Source: Bolinopsis microptera
Lineage: Eukaryota; Ctenophora; Tentaculata; Lobata; Bolinopsidae
DNA: 64,000 bases
Direction: 5' to 3'
Assembly (NCBI RefSeq): GCF_026151205.1
Contig: NC_087080.1
Span: 5,187,096 to 5,251,095, forward strand
Shown: piece after piece, positions 43,001 through 52,303 of the stretch
Layout of the letters: each line of letters begins with the position of its first letter
Numbering within the stretch: position 1 is the first letter of the stretch
Position numbers and translations under genes: made by a program
Notes under the pieces: model-generated
Databases searched by the model: none
The model's input: only the letters and a program-made list of their open reading frames with translations
What the model was told of the DNA's origin: nothing

Positions 43001-44739
43001 AATTCGATAATTTAGCAGGTTCAAATAGCTCAGTTTAATGCGCGAGACAGTGTATTAGTCAGTTCACTGTATCGTGTGTGATTATTTTCCCCGGTTGATC
43101 AATAATCTAGGTAAATCACTGTTTATAAGATAATGTTGTTTACTGCAAGTACTGTAAAACATAAGAGACACAAAATCTGGATTAAAAGCTCCGATGATCA
43201 ATAATCTACCACAACAAAAGGAAGCTGAATCAAGAATTGACTGATATTTTACACTCATTACGTTAAATCAGGGAGTGGCTGACAGTTCATCTTCAGAACA
43301 GATAACCTTTCTAGGTAAAGGTCCGTAAATATCGCTTATAAATTGAATGATATAATCTTATTTAATAAAAGGACACATAAAGGGACAGGAAGTAGTGTAG
43401 CACAGTGATATTACTGTCATATTATTATTACTGTCATATTATTATTACTGATCATTGTCCTGCTCTGAGATGAATTTGTCAAAATAGGTCATACAAAATG
43501 TTTAATTCGATTTTCAGTGACCTTTCCTGGAATCAGAGATAATAGGAATATCACTTACACAGAAATATCACTTACACAGGAATAACACAGAAATAACACA
43601 GGAATAACACAGGAATAACACAGGAATAACACAGGAATAACACAGCAATTACACAGGAATTACGCATTGTACAGGACGTTAATATTACAATAGGGGCCAA
43701 CAGTGCATCTACAGTATACCATCAAATAAACATTTTGAATAAAGCATGAACGACTGCGGAATGACGACTTTAAATAAACCATTATTATTTTGTTGATTAT
43801 AATGTTGTGATTGCATAATTTATTGTAAATATAATATGTTTCTGAATTATGTAATGTAACGTGATGGAAATATTTTAAACGGGTCATATCATGTCCAAAC
43901 CCAGGGGCCAGGAATCCTGGCCCAGGATGCATAACATGAAGAATTCGTTGTAACTTTGTATGAAGAGCATTAATATCAAAGTTCAAAATATCTGAAAACA
44001 GCCAGCCTAAGAACTTTGTTGGTAGCTGTCTCAAAAAATAAAAGATCCTCAAAAGATACAACCAAATTTTCTCGAAAGACTTCATGTAGATTGTAGCTCT
44101 ATCAATGACGACTACCAGGCTCTAATGATTCTAAAATCTCCGTGGTTCTCGAGACCTTTTTTATATCTTACATTTGTTGTATATTGCATTGTGTAAGAAC
44201 CATTCGTTTATATAATATGTGTAACTATACAGATAAATTAAGAAATTCTATGAAATTAAGTTTATATAATCCACAGCACTATCACACAAAATGAACTAAA
44301 TCACATACCTTTCTGGTTATCTCCTCGATGACTTGGTGGTAGGTATGTAATTCATAGAGCTGATATTTGAAATAGTTACTGTTCTGAATGTTGTTCAACA
44401 CCAGCGAGTTCATGTTCATTGTCCGCTGATTTCCATAGGGTGTCAGAGTTTTGGGGATGCTCTTGCATTTAGCTGCAAATACCTGAATAGAGTTGAAGTT
44501 TAGTAAATACAATAGAGGGATTCTACTACACTGTGTGCAGAACTGCAAGCACTACAAGCAGTCAAGTCTGGTTGCAATGGTATAATGTAAATTTGCTGAA
44601 TTCAATTGAGAAATACTTAAGTATATGGCAGCTAATTCAGTGATGGATACCTAGAAACCACAGAAACCATAAAAACTTGCAATCATACCTCATCTTCCTC
44701 GTCTTCATATTCGACCTCCTCAAACTCGTTGTTATACAT
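31054..44739 (-). CDS. PRPF38B: Pre-mRNA-splicing factor 38B-like, nine coding exons
   Basis: Coding exons (minus): 44689-44739, 44309-44482, 42849-42917, 42520-42668, 39328-39388, 33801-33901, 33419-33513, 32438-33155 and 31054-32179; total 848 codons including stop, all junctions GT/AG with compatible phase. The PRP38 domain is unmistakable: GNQRTMNMNSLVLNNI, YFKYQLYELHTYHQVIEEI, EPWEKGSRKTAGQTGMCGG, VRGVGAGGVVSSAYCLLYKL, HSYVRGLAFLFLR, WDWLDPYLDDEE, AGGGRPITIGEM, and LDWYTTLFPRIPV. Family knowledge: PRP38 proteins join the spliceosomal tri-snRNP/pre-B complex and are nuclear. The last two exons encode a long, low-complexity Arg/Asp/Ser and Lys/Ser tail, longer than I recall for vertebrate PRPF38B. 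The start at 44739 follows an acceptor in the same exon, so a 5' untranslated exon is likely upstream. The intron 33902-39327 carries a LINE in opposite orientation. Confidence 0.92.
32560..32935 (-). repeat. 24-bp coding tandem repeat in the PRPF38B tail
   Basis: Within exon 8, a 24-bp unit encoding DDRSDSRR (variants DDRSDVRR, DDRSDLRR, GSSDLKRD) repeats about fourteen times. Period 24 keeps the frame, so copy number can change without disruption. It makes the opposite strands open as well, giving false plus-strand ORFs at 32445-33115. Confidence 0.85.
34063..34170 (+). repeat. 31-bp tandem units each carrying a CCAAT box
   Basis: CCAATCA starts at 34063, 34094, 34125 and 34156, exactly 31 bp apart. 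The first two units are identical (CCAATCAGATCGCAGGACAG then TATATTTCGAG) and the third and fourth are diverged. They lie 450-550 bp upstream of the LINE ORF1. Evenly spaced CCAAT boxes about three helical turns apart look like promoter monomers; assigning them to the LINE is inference. Confidence 0.6.
34608..35984 (+). CDS. LINE ORF1: PHD-like finger plus CCHC zinc knuckle
   Basis: 458 residues. A Cys/His cluster at about 52-130 (CSSCLDSKAGDKALPCWECD, later H-x2-C and FVCDFC) resembles a PHD finger. The middle (about 150-340) is Lys/Ser-rich, then carries an RRM-like hydrophobic region (VPTVHIVGLSREYTVEELKS). Near 375-390 is a canonical C-x2-C-x4-H-x4-C knuckle (CFNCQEYGHYSKEC), followed by further Cys/His pairs. 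ORF1 proteins of this kind bind the element RNA in the retrotransposition particle. It overlaps ORF2 by 67 nt in a different frame, so ORF2 would need reinitiation or frameshifting. Confidence 0.85.
   Translation: MKGGENHLLGPTSDVQLETVSETSQTSQEIVTTRPQESVSSDLLNYAIISNGQCSSCLDSKAGDKALPCWECDRLFHAVCVKEDGTEKDGKDIICPSSFFNSFIKASNKDGVFARRHGNFTFVCDFCKVNKGKKKAANKSDKFTLLDHKIDAVNNSLLLELKELKTMISQNKSAATHQTSSISESNNEYNPWNDKQRTENMKKVVSVQKDSQGKLISSKKLEKICIENGLSVSSTFHLQKSDTTGIVLNSQHDVDVLTKQLKDEQHSVVKVSTRVPTVHIVGLSREYTVEELKSMLEKQNPGISKLLDSSSTSNDDKMIEILAVKPLKNNKDIFKAIVKVSNVIRSIIAQQGNKVFIGYQSMCKVYDSIFVLRCFNCQEYGHYSKECKNKADPVCGFCSENHESRDCLKKTDDHVFKCCHCVRAKNNDTNHHTGDPRCSVFVEHQKRIKKTIPFYQSK
35918..38838 (+). pseudogene. 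LINE ORF2: endonuclease and reverse transcriptase, one break
   Basis: The first part (35918-37465) is an apurinic-type (EEP) endonuclease: LLLFNPRSINNKADLF, VCETWLTSN, LAGDLNIHF and GSDHFPI are recognisable. The second part (37465-38838) is the reverse transcriptase: LLDLSAAFDTVDH, GVPQGSVLGPVLFNIYI and the catalytic GYADD (37984-37998). The two parts are separated by a stop and frame change at about 37458-37467 inside an otherwise continuous RT leader, consistent with a small insertion around the repeated TAG/TATAG. ORF2 is therefore inactive as read, unless this is a sequencing error. Confidence 0.85.
39400..42519. other. Intron sequence of the PRPF38B-like gene
   Basis: This 3.1-kb intron (39389-42519) has no ORF with recognisable features. 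It contains one copy of a dispersed repeat (40441-40520). I see no other gene. Confidence 0.5.
40441..40520 (+). repeat. Dispersed repeat, copy 1
   Basis: Shares TCCAAACCCAGGATGCA and ATGAAGAATTCGTTGTAACT with 43875-43975, in the same orientation. Both copies are in introns of the PRPF38B-like gene. Class unknown. Confidence 0.6.
43544..43663 (+). repeat. 11-bp minisatellite (AATAACACAGG)
   Basis: Seven or so units of an 11-bp repeat in an intron of the PRPF38B-like gene. It is preceded by a related 17-18 bp unit (AATATCACTTACACAG). Confidence 0.75.
43875..43975 (+). repeat. Dispersed repeat, copy 2 with extra hairpin
   Basis: Second copy of the 40441-40520 repeat. It has an added stretch centred on the hairpin GGGCCAGGAATCCTGGCCC (arms of 9 bp, one-base centre), lying between two CCCAGG strings that are single in the first copy. 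Confidence 0.6.
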
Positions 44740-45078
44740 GTGGATATTCCCTGAACTACGCTGAGAAGAAAAGAGGGATGGATTACATAGATAAATGTCG
44801 ATCATTCAACTATGTACACTGAACGAAGAAGTACAAGTTTTATGTTAAATGTGTGGATCCAGCTTCAAATTTCAAAGTGCTCTCTCACACAAACCAAACA
44901 CAACATCGACTTCACGAAATAGTTTACACAATGTACATCATTTCAACTATCACAATCTAACGTTATCAAGAGCTAAAGTAAATTTGAAATAGAAATATCG
45001 GGCACCCTTATGGACTGTTAGCCATAAGGAACAAAACTTCAAACTTTAATCCTGAGCTCTCTATCATAAGCGGTTTTT

Positions 45079-47640
45079 CCATGGGGGGGGGGGTGACATG
45101 TCTCCAATGTCTTTTGTCTTTTTTGAAAAGATAGGGTGCAGAGACATGTCCTGGAGACATTGGAGACATTGGAGACACAGCTTTTGGAGACATCGGAGAC
45201 ATTGGAGACATTGGGGACATTGGAGACATTGGAGACAAAGCTTTTGGAGACATTGGAGACATTGGAGACACTGGAGACGTAGATGTATGATTGGAGAAGG
45301 AGGAGGATCTAGGAGGATCTAGGAGGAGGATGGCCCAGGAGGAGAACTCAGGAGGAGAAGGAGGAGGATGAGGACTCAGGAGGAGGACTCAGGAAGAGGA
45401 CTGAGGAGGACTGAGAATGAGGAGGACTCAGGAGTACTGAGGAGGATGGCTGAGGAGGATGGCTGAGGAGGATGGCTGTGGAGGATGGCTGAGGAGGATG
45501 GCTGAGGAGGATGACTGAGGAGGAGGACCTAGGAGGAGGAGGACCCAGGAGGAGGAGGACCCAGGAGGAGGACTCAGGAGGAGGAGGAGGAGGAGGAGGA
45601 CTCAGGAGGAGGACTCAGGAAGAGGACTGAGGAGGACAGAGAAGGAGGAGGACTGAGGAGTACTGAGGAGGATGGCTGAGGAGGATGACTGAGGAGGATG
45701 ACTGAGAGGGAGGAGGAGGAGAAGAAGGACTGAGGAGAAGGAGAAGGAGGAGGACCTAGGAGGATGAGGACCCAGGAGGAGTACTCAGGAGGAAGAGGAG
45801 GAGGAATACTCAGGAGGACTGAAAAGGAAGAGGACTGAGGAGAACTGAGGAGGAGGAGGACTGAATAGGAGGAGGATGAGGGGGACTGGGGGAGGACTGA
45901 GGATGAAGAAGACTGACGAGAAGAATGAGGAGGAGGACTGAGGAGGAGGACTGAGGACTGAGGAGGATGAAGAGGAGGAAGACCCAGGAGGAGGAGGACT
46001 AAGGAGGAGGGTGAGGACTGAAAAGGACTGAGGAGGATGGCTGAGGAGGATGGCTGAGGAGGATGACTGAGAGGGAGGAGGAGGAGGAGGAGGAGGAAGA
46101 GGACTGAGGAGGAGGAGTAGGACTGAGGAGGAGAAGGAGGAGGACCTAGGAGGAGGAGGACCCAGAAGGAGGAGGAGGAGAACTCAGGAAGAGGACTGAG
46201 GAGGACTGAGAAGGAGGAGGACTGAGGAGTACTGAAGAGGATGACTGAGGAGGAGGAGCAGGAGGAGAAGGACTGAGGAGGAGAAGGAGTATGAGGACTG
46301 AAGAAGAGGAGGAGGAGGATGAGGAGGGCTGAGGAGGAGGAGGAAAAGGAAAAGGACTGAGGAAGACTAGGGAGGAGGACTGAGGGGAGGAGGAATGACG
46401 AGAAGGATGAGGAGGAGGACTGAGGACTGAGGAGGAAGAGGAGGATGAAGAGGAGGAAGAGGACCCAGGAGGAGGAGGACTGAAGAGGAGGATGAGGATG
46501 AGGACTGAGGAGGAGGAGGAGGACTGAGGAGGATGGCTGAGGAGGATGACTGAGAGGGAGGAGGAGGAGGACTGAGGAGGAGGAGGAGGAGGAGAAGGAC
46601 TGAGGAGGAGAAGGAGGAGGACCTAGGAGGAGGAGGACTCAGGAGGAGGAGGAGGACTCAGGAGGAGGACTCAGGAAAACTGAGGAGGAGGAGGAGGAGT
46701 GAATAGGAGGGAGGACTGAGGAGGAGGAGGAGGAATAAGGAGAAGGATGAGGAGGATTGAGGAGGACGATGAGGACTGAGGAGGAGGACTGAGGAGTACT
46801 GAGGAGGATGGCTGAGGAGGATGGCTGAGGAGGATGACTGAGGAGGATGACTGAGAGGGAGGAGCAGGAGGAGGAGGAGAAGGACTGAGGAGGACCTAGG
46901 AGGAGGAGAAGGAGGAGGACCTAGGAGGAGGAGGACTCAGGAAGAGGAGGAGGACTCAGGAAGAGGACTCAGGAAGAGGACTGAGAAGGAGGAGGACTGA
47001 GGAGAACTGAGGAGGAGAAGGAGGAGGACTGAATAGGAGGAGGAGGGGGACTGGGGGAGGACTGACGAGGAGGGGGACTTGGGGAGGACTGAGGAGGAGG
47101 AGGAGGACTGACGAGAAGGATGAGGAGGAGAACTGATGATTGAGGAGGAAGAGGAGGAGGATGAAGAGGAGGTCCGGAGGAGGACCCAGGAGGAGGACCC
47201 ATGAGGACACAGGTTCCAGGAGGAGGACTCAGGAGGAGGACTCAGGAGGAGGAGGAGGAGGAGGAGGAGGAGCTGAGGAGGAGGAGGAGGAGGAGGAGGA
47301 GGAGGAGGAGGAGGAGGAGGAGGAGGAGGAGGAGGAGGAGTCTCCAAAAGCTGTGTCTCCAATGTCTCCAATGCCCCTAATATCCATTTGATGTCCCTAA
47401 TGTCCCCAATGTCTCCAATGTCCCCAATGTCCCCAATGTCCCCAATGTCTCCAATGTCTCCAAAAGCTGTGTCTCTAATGTCCCCAATGTCCCCAATGTC
47501 CCAAATGTCTCCAATGTCTCCAAAAGCTGTGTCTACAATGTCTCCAATGTCTCCAATGTCTCCAATGTCTTTGTCTTTTTCGAAAAGATAAGGTGCGGGA
47601 GACATTGGAGACATGTCACCCCCCCCCCCCCCCCTCCATG
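45079..47640. mobile_element. Large foldback element with satellite arms
   Basis: The left end starts CCATGG, then a G run, TGACATGTCTCCAATGTCT, and further in AAAAGATA(G)GGTGC. The right end is the reverse complement: ...GGTGCGGGAGACATTGGAGA, CATGTCA, a C run and CCATG at 47640. Inside each end is an array of the 9-bp unit GGAGACATT (45145-45280) or its complement (47345-47570), including the shared string CCAAAAGCTGTGTCTCCAAT. Between them are about 2 kb of purine-rich DNA. No transposase is present. All long ORFs in the region are products of short-period repeats. No target duplication could be fixed. Confidence 0.8.
45290..47341 (+). repeat. 2-kb purine-rich (GGA/GAGGACT) tract
   Basis: Irregular repeats of AGGAGG, GACTGAGGAGG, GACTCAGGAGG and GGATGGCTGAGG fill the core of the foldback element. 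The purest section is a (GAG)n run at about 47277-47340. The plus strand is overwhelmingly purine, which favours triplex formation and gives false Ser/Pro/Leu-rich ORFs on the minus strand. Confidence 0.9.
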
Positions 47641-47727
47641 ATTCTGCAGTCTGTCGTCTGTTGTGTTGTGCATACTATGCCAGACCATCGCACGAATCTA
47701 TCAGTTGAATTCGTATCTTTCCCACAC

Positions 47728-47762
47728 CCCCCCCCCCCCCCCCCCCCCCACCCCCCACCCAC
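47728..47762 (+). repeat. Poly-C tract
   Basis: About 30 nearly uninterrupted C residues, then CCCACCC units. It lies 90 bp outside the foldback element. From 47800 to 48780 the DNA is very AT-rich, with no supported gene. Confidence 0.8.
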
Positions 47763-48780
47763 CCACCAGAAGTTTGCAGGGAGAATCGATCACTGGTGCG
47801 CATAGAGATAGGTCATTAAATTGTTCGGTACACCCCCAATTAGTACAGCCAGGATAAGGGTGGGACGGCATGAAATCTATTTTGTGCCAGTAATACTAGA
47901 ATAACAAACTAGCAACATAAACAACTTGGAGTTCCATCAGAGGACGAGGGGAGAAAAACGTCACAAATAACGACATCAGTAGAATCATAAGATTCTAAAG
48001 GAACGGCGCTCGATTTTAAAGACCTAATATATAATCTGTATGAAAATTACAAACTTGCTAGTACCGCGCGGCGCATATCATATTCAATACCCAAAAATAT
48101 ATAATGACTTTTTATGTTATTTATTCAATAATACTAATAATCATTATTATTTTCGTTATTTCAATCACTTAAACTTATATTTTTTTATTTAATTCAAACT
48201 AAACCATTTTATTTTTACGTATTTTGTTTTTGAAATTTCAAATTTAATTTTTTAAATAAACTAATTTTTTAAATAAGTAAAACACAATTTTTTTAAACTA
48301 ATCAATTAAAACCACATTAATTAGAAAAAAAAAACTTAAACTACCCTATAACACTGTCACTACTAACACTATAACACTACTAACAAAAACATAAGCATTG
48401 TGTAAATGTACCTTTAAAACGTCAAGCCTTACAACAAAAAACGCCGCGCAATATGCATCGTACATCTGTAATTGTATGCGGAGTATTACTGGCTGCTATA
48501 GCAACCATCATAAATTTCTTCATCATTGCAGTTTGAACAGGCCGTTGTCAAGCGATTCGAGATATCTCGCGTCGTTAGTGTAGAAACTGGTGTATCAAAG
48601 TTTCCCGCCTTCTTGTATAAGGTTTTGTCTGTATAATTTAAACGCAGTTGTTGATTTAAGCCCATATGCTTGACTTATCCAGTAATAACATCGATTTTAA
48701 ATGTTTTCATATGTTCACTAAAATTGTAGCTACAAAGAAAAAAGTCGATTCTTTAATTTAATTTTTAGTAAGCTATCGTA

Positions 48781-48950
48781 TACAGTAAAGCCCCGATTCA
48801 CCGTGCTCCGATAGACCGGCGAATAGGGGCTAAATTCCCTATACAAATGAGGATTTACCAGAAACATCGCTTTACAGTGAAAATCAGCTCACATTTATCT
48901 TCCCATAAGAATTCCGATAGATCAGGGTTTTGTTGTTGTTTAGGGAGGTT
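48781..48950 (+). mobile_element. Possible pogo/Tigger-type MITE remnant
   Basis: TACAGTAAAGCCCCGATTCA resembles the terminal sequence of pogo/Tigger-group elements (CAGTAAAACCTCG...), followed by unique sequence with CCGATAGACCGG and CCGATAGATCAGG. A matching far end is not clear, so this is a fragment or a weak call. Confidence 0.35.
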
Positions 48951-49711
48951 TTTTGTTATTTAGAGTTGTTATATTAGAGATGAAACTGGTTCAATTCCAC
49001 TTGTCCTAATCGTGGCGCTAATCATAGATAACGGTTGAATAACAACCTTATTCAACCTCGTCAGATTATGAACAACTTAAAGCTAAGACTCTTAACTGCA
49101 GAATCGCGTTGAGAGTATCGCTACAGGTTGTGGCTGAATGTTTCGTAAGTATTGATTAGAGTAATATAAATAATCAGTCCTTGGCCATCAATCTATTGTC
49201 CAGCTTTTTAGTTCGATATTTTAACTTCGCAATTTAATTAAATAATTTTGTACCCTCAGTTAGCCGTTTATTCTTTGCCAAGACGTTTTGAACTTTTGTG
49301 CCAATCCTTGAAAAATCTGTTATGGTCAATTTTGGTAATATCACTTCGGAATTTTGGAGAAACTGTTGATATTATAATGATGATGACAGTATTTAAATGC
49401 ATTTTATGGTACTCTCTGCCTGTTTCTTCGTTTACTATTTCGTACTCACTTTTACACATCATATTAAAGTATGTATCTTCATAGGTACATCGATTTACAA
49501 CTAACTAGGAGCACGCCACTATTTCTTGCAATAATATCGTGCAAACTTAAATCGGACGGCACGTGACTCACAAGCTTTGCTTGTATTTTGCAAAGGTCCC
49601 TTCGCCTGCATGATGTGGTTTTATTCATCATTAACACGCTTAGCGTGTTCACAATTTCTTTTTCACTGGAAACATTCGAACGTTACAAGCGTTACTCTGA
49701 GTCATTAAAAC

Positions 49712-49857
49712 TACAGTAAAACCTCGTTTTATCCCACATTATTGTACTCTGGATTACTGGGCCCAGCACATTATTACTTTGTATATATAATAGATAAATG
49801 TTTATTTTGCCTCTACATAAGATTAAGCCCAGTTAATTGTGGATTTACTATACAGTG
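49712..49857 (+). mobile_element. Possible pogo/Tigger-type MITE
   Basis: The left end TACAGTAAAACCTCGTTTTA is a good pogo/Tigger-like terminus. About 125 bp on, GGATTTACTATACAGTG forms an imperfect inverted partner. There is no ORF. The remaining DNA from 48950 to 50490 has no gene I can support; short ORFs at 49248-49484 and 50101-50398 overlap on opposite strands. Confidence 0.45.
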
Positions 49858-50532
49858 AACTGACTTATTCATTAAACTGAGCGACTATCTTAAATGGCTA
49901 AAAATTAAACTAATCACTAACATTTTTAAGTAATCATCAATTGATTTGGAATTAATATTTTTCGTCGCCTGGTCAAGAGTTTTGATTAGTATTAGTGCAA
50001 TCAGTTATTAATGGTAATAAGAATGAATATGATATCAATAAATAATTATATTGACTAGTCAAGGTAGACAGTTTCAATACTTTCTCAAAAACAATTTGAG
50101 CTATTGAGAGTGCATGTCTGGGGTGATATAAATATGTCCAATCCCCATCGACCCTCTCCTACTGTAAAAGTTAATTTCTAATACATCATTCCTTACAATA
50201 ACAACGGTGCAGTTATTGTCTACTAACATTGACAGATATAAACGTTTCATCTCATCACATTTAAGGCCCTCGATTAGAAATGTTAGACGAACACACCCAG
50301 CTATTACTACTAATACTAATAGGTTGGAACTAAGTCCATCTTCGTCAGAAATACTTTTCCATATGTCCCTGTCACACATCAGTGATCAGGGGTTTTAGTT
50401 CTTGTTTCATTTGGAGTTGTTCCAGGCTTTTGAAGTATTTAAACTATGACCTAAGCTAAAGTAAAATTTATTCGGCCAAGGATCACGCCCAAAATATTAT
50501 TCCACTTTCAGAGCTAATGTGTTCATCATTTT

Positions 50533-50880
50533 TGAAAACAAACAACTCCCCATACTCAACATATTTAAAAGAGCTTTTAACGTCCTTTCTCATTATCTAA
50601 ATCGATTGATGCTAAAATTTCATGGTAAAAGAAATTATTAGAGTAGGCACAAATTAAGCTTGGGATTGCCCTTTAAATATTATACCACATTCAGTGCTAT
50701 TTTAATATCATTTTCGGGATCGCTCGGTGTTTCTAAGTAATGAATTCTGGCGTCAATTGTTGATATCGACGCGAGTTCATTAAATTTTCTGATAGTCAGT
50801 TATGAAAACAAACAACTCCCCATCCTCTACATATTTAAATGAGCTTTTAACGTCCTTTCTCATTATCTAAATCAATTCAT
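50533..50880 (+). promoter_or_regulatory. Duplicated promoter/leader of the SRCR gene
   Basis: A 78-bp block (AAAACAAACAACTCCCCAT, then ATATTTAAA, GAGCTTTTAACGTCCTTTCT and CATTATCTAAATC) occurs at 50533-50610 and again at 50803-50880, where it runs straight into the start codon at 50879. The ATATTTAAA in each could serve as a TATA-like box. A looser duplication lies upstream of each (50497 and 50680). Conservation of both copies suggests alternative promoters; function is inferred. Confidence 0.5.
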
Positions 50881-51688
50881 GATTCGATCTTATCTTGGGT
50901 CGCTGTCTCTGTTGATGATGGAAATGCTGTTCCTCTGGTCTTTTACTTTCTTGGCACTTGCCAGTGCAGAAATTGATTGGTACGAATCGTGGTTCTTTAC
51001 GTCTGGGTACCGTTTGATAGATGAGCCAACGAAGGACGGATCCTACCCAGTTGCGTTCAAAGAAGTCGATGGTGACAACATCACGTATCATCCGATATGT
51101 GCAGACGGTTTCAATGACCGGACAGCACAGGCCCTATGTCAAATGTACACATATGATCGGGGCCACAAAGCCACCTACAAAGTTGAATCTGCTTCGGAGT
51201 TCATCCATACTGGGTTATCATGTTTTAATAGCTTGAATGACATTGAAACAAACGAATACAAGGGGGATTTGTACGCATACTGGAAGGAGAACTGCAGTTG
51301 GGAAGTCTACTCTGAAAAGTCGGTGCCGTGCACAAGAAACCAAGCTGCAGCAGTTTATTGTTATGACGTGGGTTACGGATATAGCTACCATTTTGAAGAA
51401 GTTTTCAACAGAAAAACTGATAGAAAGTTCAAAATCACCGGTAAAATACAACAGTTTAAACACGGGAAAATATTCTCGTTTTTCGGGCTGAAAGGATTAA
51501 AAGATGACATGGGATTTTTTGATGAAGCATTTTCTGCTGAAGCATGTGGGGAGCAATACACGCCTTCTGTCAAAATATCCACTGATGATCGGTCGAATGT
51601 TATTGAACTTAGCGGAAAATTTAAGATGAATTGTGACCAATGCGTAGATGTGTTCATGTTAGGAACGTATTTATTTAACGTTTGTTGA
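50879..51688 (+). CDS. Secreted protein with an SRCR-like domain
   Basis: 269 residues in one exon. A signal peptide spans about 1-30 (a hydrophobic run ending ALASA). Residues 44-162 resemble a scavenger receptor Cys-rich domain: PICADGFNDRTAQALCQM near 72-89, an internal Cys near 115, and CSWEVYSEKSVPC-T-RNQAAAVYC near 139-161. The C-terminal half (about 165-269) has no recognised domain and ends in a CDQC motif and a final Cys. There is no membrane segment. SRCR domains bind proteins or microbial surfaces; a host-defence or matrix role is plausible but inferred. The gene follows a duplicated leader. Confidence 0.75.
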   Translation: MIRSYLGSLSLLMMEMLFLWSFTFLALASAEIDWYESWFFTSGYRLIDEPTKDGSYPVAFKEVDGDNITYHPICADGFNDRTAQALCQMYTYDRGHKATYKVESASEFIHTGLSCFNSLNDIETNEYKGDLYAYWKENCSWEVYSEKSVPCTRNQAAAVYCYDVGYGYSYHFEEVFNRKTDRKFKITGKIQQFKHGKIFSFFGLKGLKDDMGFFDEAFSAEACGEQYTPSVKISTDDRSNVIELSGKFKMNCDQCVDVFMLGTYLFNVC

Positions 51689-52303
51689 AAATTGAGAAAC
51701 TTTCAGTGCAGTTTAATGATGGACTAAATGCTATGATTCTGTTAGAAATTGTACTAATACATAGCTTATTTCGGTAAAAATAGCATACCAATTGAAGAAA
51801 ATAGCTTAGGCTCAGCCAGTTTTTACAGCTAAGATTATTTCTTTGGTTTACAAACTTTTGCTAGATGCATTAAGCATCTTTAGATCATTCGTCCTTTAAT
51901 TAATTGTGACTGCCATTTTTTTCGTCCAGTTAGTTATGCTAAATAGATCAACAACCATCCGCCATATGTTGTGAGACATCAATTTTATAGATCATAGCAT
52001 AGGGCTATTGATGATCATTTTCAAAAACAACGATTCTAGGATAAAAAGAGTAATTATCATAATCTAGATTGTCTAATGTTTAATAACTAGTATTGTTGAA
52101 TGGGTTATAATCTTTGACGAAACTTTAACAATCTAAATGTACACTATTATTCATGTTTAATGCACCTAATATAGCTTTTTCTTTGAACATCATAAATTAA
52201 AAACTAAAAGTTTAGCATCCAAAACACGGTCAGTGATGCATATATTTTGACTTGAAGCAACCTATAACTTTAAGCAGACTTATAGGCTTAGTAGCAAAGG
52301 AAG

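Noticed and set aside
43660..44085. 141-codon minus ORF
   Set aside because: It lies in an intron of the PRPF38B-like gene, includes a dispersed repeat copy, and shows no protein features.
46937..47614. 225-codon Pro/Ser/Leu-rich minus-strand ORF and its companions
   Set aside because: They are translations of the purine-rich and 9-bp repeats of the foldback element. There is no unique sequence in them.
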